Positions 56,702 through 64,000 of a stretch of DNA of 64,000 bases are shown here, piece after piece; the stretch's first letter is position 1; every line of letters begins with the position of its first letter. The notes below the pieces were generated by a model that was not told where the DNA came from, searched no databases, and worked only from the letters and a program-made list of their open reading frames with translations. The DNA comes from Cryptomeria japonica (taxonomy: Eukaryota; Streptophyta; Pinopsida; Cupressales; Cupressaceae), in contig NC_081406.1 in NCBI RefSeq assembly GCF_030272615.1, positions 237,749,922 through 237,813,921 on the forward strand. The letters run 5' to 3'. The position numbers and the translations under genes are program-made.

Positions 56702-57697
56702 TTAGGAAAGATTAGCAGGAACAACTTGGTCACATAGGTAAGAGTAAATGTGGCTATAACAAGATGAGTCATGTCCAATAATAGAACAGACTATCTGGGA
56801 CTTGGGAGAATCATAGGCAAGATAATGTAACTCTTCCACCAGGAATTCAAAGTGAAAATTAGATTCTTGTAGATGTGGTATAGATGCCAAAGTGGCCATT
56901 ACATCCCCTGCTCTATTTGTTGTTTTGGGGATCTGCTGAAATGATACAAAGGTAAAGTAATTCTTGAGATCATCCACCATTCTCTTATAAGGCATCAATT
57001 TCTCATCTCTTGTCTAATATAGGTCATTGATTTGGTTGATGATGAGTTGATAATCTCCATAGACGTGTAATTCAACAATCTTCCACTCGATGGCCAGCTT
57101 GATCTCATTTACCAAAGCTTCATATTCTGCAATGTTGTTTGTGCAAGGGAAGAGAATCTTATAAGCTTTTGGAATTGAATATTTTTGAGGAGTAATAAAA
57201 AGTATTCTGGTACCAGAACAATGTTGAGTGAAAGACCCATCAAAGAACATCTTCCATGATTGTTCAATAAGGTGCATGATTGATTCATCTGGGAATTCTA
57301 TATGCAGAGGTTGATTGTCTTCAAGTGGAGCATCAGCAAGTTGGTCTACAGTAATCTGTCCTTTGATGGATTTACGTTCCACATATTCAATATCAAATTC
57401 CGTAAGAACCATAACCCATTTGGCCAGTCTCCCTATAAGTGTTGCTTTACTGAGAAGATATTTGAGTGGATAAATCTTGGCTACCATCTTAATAGAGTGT
57501 GCTAACATATAGTGCCTTAATTTTTGTGATGCAAAGACCAATTCCAAGGATGCTTTCTCTATTATAGTGTAGTTCATTTCATACGACATCAATGTTCTGC
57601 TGATGTAATAGATAGCTCGTTCCTTTTTATTTTCATCTTGTTGTGCCAGAAGTGCCCTAAGTGAAGTATCTGTAGCTGATATGTATAGAATCAATGG
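56702..57697 (-). pseudogene. Gypsy-2 dual RNase H
   Basis: ORFs 57014-57694 and 56702-56998 are in one frame separated by TAG. The first has RNase H 1 (YYISRTLMSYEMNYTIIEKA) and the start of the second RNase H (MFFDGSFTQHCSGTRI, NIAEYEAL, VYGDYQLII, with the third Asp kept). The second completes it (QQIPKTTNRAGDVMATLAS). This confirms that both families belong to the Tat lineage. Confidence 0.88.
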
Positions 57698-58083
57698 CTA
57701 ACCTTGAATCGGTGGCATTAATATGGGTGGATTAGAAAGATATTCTTTGATTTGTTTTAAATGTTGTTCACTATCTTTATCCCAGTTGTATTGAACTCCT
57801 TTCCTTAATACCTTCGTGAAGGGTTGACCTTTGTTTTCTAGCTGAGATATAAAGTGCCTTATTGATTGAAGACGGCCTTGTAAACTTCTCATTTGACTGA
57901 TATTCTTGGGCGGATGCATTTCCATTATAGCTTGGACCTTTTCAGGGTCAACCTCAATTCCTTTTTTTGAAATTATGTAACCAAGCCATTTTCCTAATGT
58001 TACTTCAAATACACACTTTTTAGGATTTAATCAGAGCTTGAATCTTTCCATTCTATCTAGTATGAGGCCTAGTTCTTGAATAT
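57698..58083 (-). pseudogene. Gypsy-2 reverse transcriptase, C-terminal fragment
   Basis: NPKKCVFEVTLGKWLGYIIS and MHPPKNISQMRSLQGRLQSI match the Gypsy-1 RT connection region. The fragment keeps coding sense (RHFIS) across the position where Gypsy-1 has its TGA. It is cut at about 58083 by the LTR of Copia-R; the palm domain with the YVDD box lies beyond the break. Confidence 0.85.
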
Positions 58084-59125
58084 CCACTTAAACACTTTAC
58101 ACGACTGACAGTAAACACCAAATAGCAAATAATGTATTCACCCACAGAAGCACAAATACCATAACACATGAGATTTTGACGTGGAAACCCAAATGGGAAA
58201 AACCATGGTGAGATGGAACTCACAAGTAACTATCTGCAGAATAGGAACTAGACCGGTTAAGGTCAGACCAATTAAGGTCTTACAATGTTCTTTACCAAAA
58301 TAGATCCTGTTAGGAGATAAGTCCGATTAAAGACTACCTTGCTAGAGGATTTTAGATCCACAAATGTGAACCACCTTGTTAGAGGATTTACAAAAGGATT
58401 TTGGGCCTACCCGGTTAAGGGCTACAGACTTGTCAAAGATGTGAGTAATCAACAAGTGTTTGATCTAGCTAGTAGCACAAACTGCTTGGTTAGATCCTTG
58501 GTAGCTCGTTCTAATGCACTCCAGCATTACTTCAGTCTTCTACACATTCATATTCTCTCCAACTCCTCAATCACCTTAAACCCTAGCAACAACATAAACT
58601 TTCGCTATTTTCCACATCAACAACCTAAAACCCTAGACATGATGTCCTTATAAAGGAATCTGATTTCATGTCGGTCCAATAGGATTACATAACAATTTCC
58701 TAGGTTCAATGAACCTGGACATACTTGGTACCATGACACAAAAAGCACCGTTAAAGTGTCAGCACCGTCAAGCAATCGGTGGATGGTAACTCATCACAAA
58801 ATGTCGATTGGTAACTCATCATAGAGTATTACCAGTTCATACAAAATGCCGATTGCTGGTTTGACAAAAATGAAGACTGGTAAAAATGTGTTATGCCACT
58901 TTTAATCCCTCATACCGCTTGGTATCCATGAACCGCTTGGGGTCAACATGCCGCTTCAGACCGGGAAACACATTCTGCAAAACACCAATAGTCTAAAGAC
59001 TATAATACAACATACCGGTTGGAACAAATACTGGTTGTGCTCAAACTCATACATATAAATGAGATCTCAATGCAAGTTTGTGTCCATCAATGACAATCAC
59101 AACATAAACATCAAAAATGCCAACA
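58084..59125 (-). repeat. Copia-R 3' LTR
   Basis: The right edge ccaaca abuts the PPT (minus strand TGTTGGCATTTTTG). The conserved hairpin motif is at 58179-58210 and a minus-strand TATAAGG lies at 58646-58654. The left edge is approximate: coding similarity of Gypsy-2 RT stops at about 58083. Confidence 0.78.
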
Positions 59126-59148
59126 ATCTCCCCCTTTGGCATTGACGG
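59126..59148 (-). promoter_or_regulatory. Copia-R polypurine tract
   Basis: Minus strand GCCAAAGGGGGAGAT. Further PPT-like boxes occur at 59217-59227 and 59329-59343. Confidence 0.87.
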
Positions 59149-59489
59149 CAACACTTAGGAAAATAAAAAATTTACATCTAAGTGTTTTACAACAAAATCA
59201 TGCCATTAGCAAAATTGCTCCCCCTAAGCATATACACTATCCCTTCGGCAACACAATGTATAACAATTTTGCATAAAGAGAATATATCAAAATTTTGATA
59301 ACCAGATACTTTTCTCATATAGAATTCTTCTCCCCCTTTGCCAACAATGACAAAGTATAGCTAAACAATCTTGTTTTCAAAATAATAAAAGTTTATGACA
59401 ATAAGGAATAATACTTGTCAAAAACAAATTTAAAATCCTGCAAGAATTATTTCATTGATAAAGACCAGGACTCAAGTAGGGAGGTGGCT
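59149..59489 (-). other. Copia-R 3' untranslated region
   Basis: No ORF; contains the two extra purine boxes. Confidence 0.5.
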
Positions 59490-62400
59490 ACTTCCTTTTC
59501 TATTTGCATCTAGGAGACCTGTTCTTCCATGGCATCATTTGTGCTCATCTCCTATGTAACTATTAAGGAATCCAGGTTCAGATAACACTTCTGAAGAATT
59601 TTGCAATTGTGGAGTAGAACCAGTTGTAGCTCCTACAAATCTCTACCGGGTGCTGATCTCTTGCTCCATTTTTGCTGATTGGATGTGAAACCGGTGAACG
59701 GTTTGCCCATAAGTTGTAAAGGAATCATAAGGGGGCTTGAATGTGCTCATGTAGGACTACAAGTCCATTTGAAGCTTTTGCTTCTGAGCTAGCACATCAT
59801 CATAGAACAGATGGGGTTGGCAGATCTTGCTGAGTAGCAGATTCCCCTCATCCAGAGCATCCCTTATATCCTTTTGTTCTTTCTTTAGTTCAGATCGAAG
59901 CTCATTCAACTTCTTCACCGGAGCTATATTAAGAGCTTTTTGATGCTCCTTTTTGACATTTGCCTCTGCTACCTCTTCTAGACTCTGCACCTAATCATCC
60001 ACTACTGTGCATAGGAGCTTAAGTTTAGCTAGTGATGAATCGGTGTTGGGAAGATTTATACCGGTTATCAAACCGATAAGAGTGTCAACAGCCGCTTCAA
60101 TTACATCCTACTCCTTCTTCCTTCGAACAATTTCAAGGCACTCTTGAGCAACCTTGATGCTCTGCATTAGCTCCGTTTCACTTGCAGACTGGAGATCGAT
60201 AGGACTGGTGAGATCAGCCGGTTTGGCTTGACTCTCGGTTGCCTTCAGAGTTTCCATTTGGGTGCTCTTCTCCACTTCTCTCCTCTTCTCCGCTTCCTTG
60301 TCCTCCTCACCTTTTTCTCTTCTGCTTCCTTCTTCTTCTCCTGTTCCTTATCTTTTTCTTCCTTCTTTTCATCTTCTTGCTTCTTTTTTTCTTCTTCATC
60401 CGTCTTCTTCTTTTCCTCTTCATCTTTCTTCTTCTTCTCCTATTCATCCCTTTTCTTCTTCTCTTCTTCTTCCTTTTTTCGCTTCTCTTCTTCATCCTTT
60501 TTCTTCTTCTCCTCTTCATCTTTCTTCTTCTTCTATTCTTCTTCCTTTATCCGCTTCTCTTCTTCATCCTTTTTATTCTTCTCTTCTTCTTCCTTTTTCC
60601 ACTTCTCTTCTTCTTCCATTTTCCACTTGTCTTCTTCATCCTTTTTCCTCTACTCAGCCTCTTCCTTTGTCACTTCCTGTCTATCCTCAGCTTGCTTATC
60701 AACCTATTTAGCCTGTTTCTCCTGTCCTATTGCCTTAGATGGTGTTTCCTGAGTAACATCCTCTACGTCCAAAGCATCAACATCAATGGTGTTGATCAGT
60801 TCAACAACCGGATTTCCTTCATCATCAAATACTTCATCCGGTTTGGATATAACCAGTTCTTTTTCAGCTTGCTGGTTAGCTAGATGCACTTTGTGAGACT
60901 GGACAACAGTTGTCATATAGTGATGAGTGTCTTTTTCTACATCATCAACTCTACCTTCTAACAACCAGAGTCTTCTTCTTCTATTGAAGAAGTGTCCTTT
61001 ATTTTGGTCAATAACATCAAATAATTCAGAATTTGATTGGTCGGGAAAGTATTGTGCAAACACTTTCTCCCTAATTTCCTGTTCCTTTTCTATGGCAATG
61101 TGCCATCTATTATCTAATGATATATATATAAAGAATTCGGTGTCTGAGATTTAATCTCTGAGGGTGACCGGTTATTAACACATAAATACTAAATTATTTC
61201 CTTTTCAACTGCTTCCTTTTCATCATCATTAAAGTCATCAAAACACTCAATTAAGTCATGTAGCACTTTTCTCCTAATATTCTTTATTGTTCTTTGACAA
61301 TGTGTCAAAGGTTTATAGGAAGAGATATCTATATTTACCAATGCAAATGATGCCAGTTCATTCTTTGTCTTTCTCTTTGCTTGACGTGTTTTCTTTGGCT
61401 TTTCGTCAGACATAGTTTCTTTTGAGTCTGGAGAGGTATTCCTTGTCTTCCTCTTTCTCTCAAACACTTTAGCCGGTGCCGCTTCTGGTTTCTTCTTGGT
61501 TGGTGATCGCTTGGTCACTTTTGGAGTTGTAGTAGTAACCGACGCTGATGCTACAGGCACTGCCTTTGCCTTCTTCACTGCAGGTTCTTTTCCTTTCTTT
61601 GTAGAGGATTCCTCGACCAGTGTAACCCTTTCTAGATAGGTTCTGGTCCTCTTTGCCTTAGGATCAAGAGGTGAGGCAATAAGGGTAGAGGCATACCCTT
61701 CGAGCATATCGTACATCACCTCATAGCCCATTGGATCCACTTCTTCATGTCTAGGCTCAATAGCCTCCATTATGCATTGATCCACCTTGATGTTGAAACA
61801 TATATCATCCTCATATTTCTTGACGATGTCACCAGATATTATCATTCTTTGGCTCATTTTCCATATGAACTCATCAAAATACTTGTTCAGAACATCAGGG
61901 TAACTGGTTCCAATTGCTTTCCTTGATTTGCTTGGTCATCGGTTGGTTAGTAGACCACTGGACATCTCCTACTCCTAGAAAGTAGCCTTGGAAATAGAAG
62001 AACAACCCAACCAGTAGTTGCCCAAACTTGAACCTTAGTGCATTATCCTGTTTGATCGACTTCAGATTCAACAGGAGTTGTCTCTGCATACTGGTGCATA
62101 GATCAAATGATGCATCCTCCTTTATCATTTGATAAGCGGCATTTACCACTATAGCAGATATAGAGGTAATTCTATTGGCTGAGAATGTCCGATATCCAAT
62201 CACCATACATGCATACTTCACCAGATCATCCTTGATAGAATTGACTGTCATGCCTCGTGAGTCGCTCACTGAACTGGTGAACTTGGACATTTTAGTTTTT
62301 CTTACCATCCTTAGGGTTGGCACTTCCCCTATGTTGAAGAATCTGATGACTACATGAATTGCATGTGGTGTGATATCATGTGTTCTTTCCAGGTACATTT

Positions 62401-62725
62401 TATTACCATGGACTCTGCTCAGAATGATCCTTATATGATCCTCTGTGAAATCCTCTAGGAAGTAAACAACATTGTGGAGCTTCTTCTTCTCTAAAATATT
62501 ATACTCTGCTTTGATCTTCTTATCCTTTCCACAAAATAAACCTAACTGGGAATGGATGGCTAGAGACCCTAGGTCTTCAATCTTGCAATCTATGTAGTTA
62601 GAAATTCCCTCTTCTACTATCACACCAATCGAGACTTGTGATAGGGTATTATACTTAGACTTTTGTTGAATAAAACTTGCAGACTCGACAGATGCACTAG
62701 AACTAGTATGAGATGTGGAAGCCAT
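59490..62725 (-). pseudogene. Copia-R unknown long ORF (ORF2) in place of pol
   Basis: The best ATG is at 62725 (MASTSHTSSSASVESASFIQ). The first 277 codons to 61895 are a globular domain (HDITPHAIHVVIRFFNIGEV, YACMVIGYRTFSANRI, LLLNLKSIKQDNALRFKFGQ). One extra A near 61905 shifts the frame; the next piece (61857-61189) has a basic Lys/Thr/Pro-rich centre. After a further shift, 61063-60704 follows, then a Lys/Glu-rich repeat of about 120 residues (EEEKKKKDEEEK type, 60300-60680) that should form a long helix, and a helical C-terminus (59757-59990). I do not recognise the protein; it is neither pol nor an obvious env. Earlier total length was roughly 1,050-1,080 residues. Confidence 0.6.
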
Positions 62726-63073
62726 GATAGAAATTTCAAGAACTTGAGAAATACCTTTTGAAACACGTGAATTTAGGGCTTGCCGATTCTCCTTCACTTC
62801 ACACTCTCTCGGTTGCTGAATCACCACTTTGTGTTCTCCACTTGACCATTTGTAGTTTGAATTTGAATCTCCTTCGCGGTTTCTCAATTTCTCAAAATCT
62901 CATCTCAAATCACTTTTTCGTTGCTCTTCTCTTTGAAAAACTTTTCTACGCTGGAAAATTGATAGTGAGAAATGAGTTGAAAAATCCTTTTAAGTATGTT
63001 TCTCACCTACCGTCATTAATGCTCCTCCATTAGGGCGTAAACCCTAATTTGCCTTTTTACCATTTTCAATCTT

Positions 63074-64000
63074 CTACCAAATGATAGGTATCACATACCA
63101 ATTAAGGTCTTTTATCGATGTAAACTGGGGGTTCGAAACATTTCGCCATTTGCTCCCCCTAAGCTTTTCTAAAGCTAAGTTTGCCAGTTTCGTGATTTCC
63201 ACACTAGGTGTAGAAACCGATTCCTCTTGTAACACCACTGGTTTCTTCTTCCAGGTTTTGTTCATGTCCACTTGAACAATGTCAACATCAATGTTTCCTT
63301 TCGGAGTGACCGGTATATCATCAGATATGTCCTTTCTTGATCTATAGAATCTGGCAATGTGACCCGGTTTATTGCAGTGATAGCAAACCAATCCAGGTGC
63401 TCTCCAAGGTCCATTATTCATGTTTCCATTCTTCCTTTTGCATGTTGCAGCAGTGTGACCATGACCATGACATACCATATAGTTTTCTCTCCATCCAGTT
63501 GCCACTTGATAGCCATCGCTTCTTTGCTGATGATTGAAGGCATTAAACCGGTTGTGATTCCAGTTCACAAAAGGTTTAGGACCAAATCCTTGGGTCCTTT
63601 GAGGATATCTTCCAATGTTATTCATAACAAACCTGCATTCAGATGCTCTATGCCCATACTTGTTGCATGCATAACAATTACCATCAAATCTATAGGATCT
63701 AGGCTTATCATTTAGGAAATAAGGAAAATTGTTGTAAGCCTTACTCCTACACACATTTGCAGTATGTCCTTCTTTTAGACAGTTAAAGCAAACAGGTTTA
63801 AAATTTTGCTTACCTTTATCCTTTGATGTTGGTTGTTTCTTTGATGTTCCTGCATTTGTACCAAAGGTCTCACCTTCCTCATGACCAGAATAACCAAGTC
63901 CATTGGTATTCTTGACCGGTTTGGCAGATTCAAGCTTTTGCTCTAGCTTGACAGTGCTCTTGTTGAAATTAGCAAGTATTTCCTTTGACTCAAAGAGTTC
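63074..64000 (-). CDS. Copia-R gag, C-terminal part with zinc knuckles
   Basis: Open from the window edge to a stop at 63074 (309 codons with the stop). Four knuckle-like units follow a charged helical start: CFNCLKEGHTANVC and CYACNKYGHRASEC are canonical CCHC, CHGHGHTAATC lacks the usual spacing, and CYHCNKPGHIARFY has lost its last Cys. Repeated knuckles should bind the element's RNA during packaging. A PPT-like box lies in its 3' part (63151-63158 region). The region 62726-63073 downstream holds no ORF with an ATG that I would support. Confidence 0.82.
   Translation of the reverse strand, partial: ELFESKEILANFNKSTVKLEQKLESAKPVKNTNGLGYSGHEEGETFGTNAGTSKKQPTSKDKGKQNFKPVCFNCLKEGHTANVCRSKAYNNFPYFLNDKPRSYRFDGNCYACNKYGHRASECRFVMNNIGRYPQRTQGFGPKPFVNWNHNRFNAFNHQQRSDGYQVATGWRENYMVCHGHGHTAATCKRKNGNMNNGPWRAPGLVCYHCNKPGHIARFYRSRKDISDDIPVTPKGNIDVDIVQVDMNKTWKKKPVVLQEESVSTPSVEITKLANLALEKLRGSKWRNVSNPQFTSIKDLNWYVIPIIW

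Larger units (their letters stand above)
47830..58083 (-). mobile_element. Gypsy-2: decayed Tat-lineage element, minus strand, truncated
   Basis: A 3' LTR (about 47830-48902), a PPT, an antisense PMD-like gene (plus strand), integrase, dual RNase H and part of RT follow one another on the minus strand, in the same order as Gypsy-1. The 5' part (gag, protease, 5' LTR) is missing beyond 58083, where Copia-R is inserted. A solo LTR interrupts it at about 54162-55548. Many stops, mostly TAG and TAA, show age. The left boundary is placed only to within about 10 bp. Confidence 0.85.
58084..64000 (-). mobile_element. Copia-R: SIRE-like LTR element without visible pol, partial
   Basis: Minus strand. 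LTR 58084-59125, PPT 59126-59148, a long unknown ORF (about 59490-62725) and gag with zinc knuckles (63074 to the edge). Between gag and the unknown ORF only about 350 bp of non-coding DNA remain, and no protease, integrase, RT or RNase H motif is seen anywhere. The 5' LTR lies off-window. Confidence 0.8.

Noticed and set aside
60228..60883. Plus-strand ORFs rich in Phe, Ser and Leu, looking like membrane proteins.
   Set aside because: They are the complement of the Lys/Glu-rich repeat of Copia-R ORF2 on the minus strand.

Overview
The window is repeat-dense, intron-poor, AT-rich plant nuclear DNA made almost entirely of nested LTR retrotransposons. Tnt1-like and SIRE-like Copia elements and giant Tat-type Ty3/Gypsy elements with two RNase H domains point to a large-genome seed plant. 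A gymnosperm is my guess; nothing here proves it. I see no ordinary host gene, rRNA gene, tRNA gene or CRISPR array.

Layout, using my working names. Copia-1 (minus, 1-6360, 3' LTR cut by the window edge) sits inside Element B (plus, 6361-11447), a decayed SIRE-like element with a 2.68-kb LTR. Element B sits in the 5' LTR of Copia-B (plus), an old Tnt1-like copy now in pieces at 11448-14722, 39852-41873 and 46556-46795. The reverse transcriptase region of Copia-B is split by Gypsy-1 (plus, 14723-39851), a Tat-lineage giant with 1432-bp LTRs and a CTTTC target duplication. The gag gene of Gypsy-1 is itself split by Copia-A (plus, 19383-25376), an intact Tnt1-like element with a 1347-codon open polyprotein and a CTCCT target duplication. 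The 3' LTR of Copia-B is split by a 4.7-kb element with terminal inverted repeats (41874-46555), which holds a truncated Copia 5' end. Further right, Gypsy-2 (minus, about 47830-58083) is a decayed relative of Gypsy-1. It contains a solo LTR and is cut in its reverse transcriptase by Copia-R (minus, about 58084 to the edge), a SIRE-like element with gag and a long unknown ORF but no visible pol.

The most interesting content is a second gene carried antisense by both Gypsy elements between pol and the 3' LTR. In each I can build the same model: a TATA box, a 25-codon first exon ending in phase 0 at a GT donor, an intron filled with an array of short palindrome-cored repeats, and a second exon encoding a plant-mobile-domain (PMD)-like protein; the better preserved Gypsy-1 copy adds Gly/Arg-rich and coiled-coil regions. 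The repeat is AGCGCT-cored in Gypsy-1 and GTCGTACGAC-cored in Gypsy-2. The Gypsy-1 motif also forms an array in the sense RNA leader just after the primer-binding site, in the same orientation relative to its own transcript. That primer-binding site matches 41 nt of a plant tRNA-Trp rather than the usual 12-18.

The ages are also odd. The nested Copia-A has more diverged LTRs (13/885 by eye) than the Gypsy-1 that contains it (2/1432 by eye), and Gypsy-1 carries four premature stops. I infer that Gypsy-1 may have moved as an already defective passenger already carrying Copia-A, or that its LTRs were homogenised by gene conversion.
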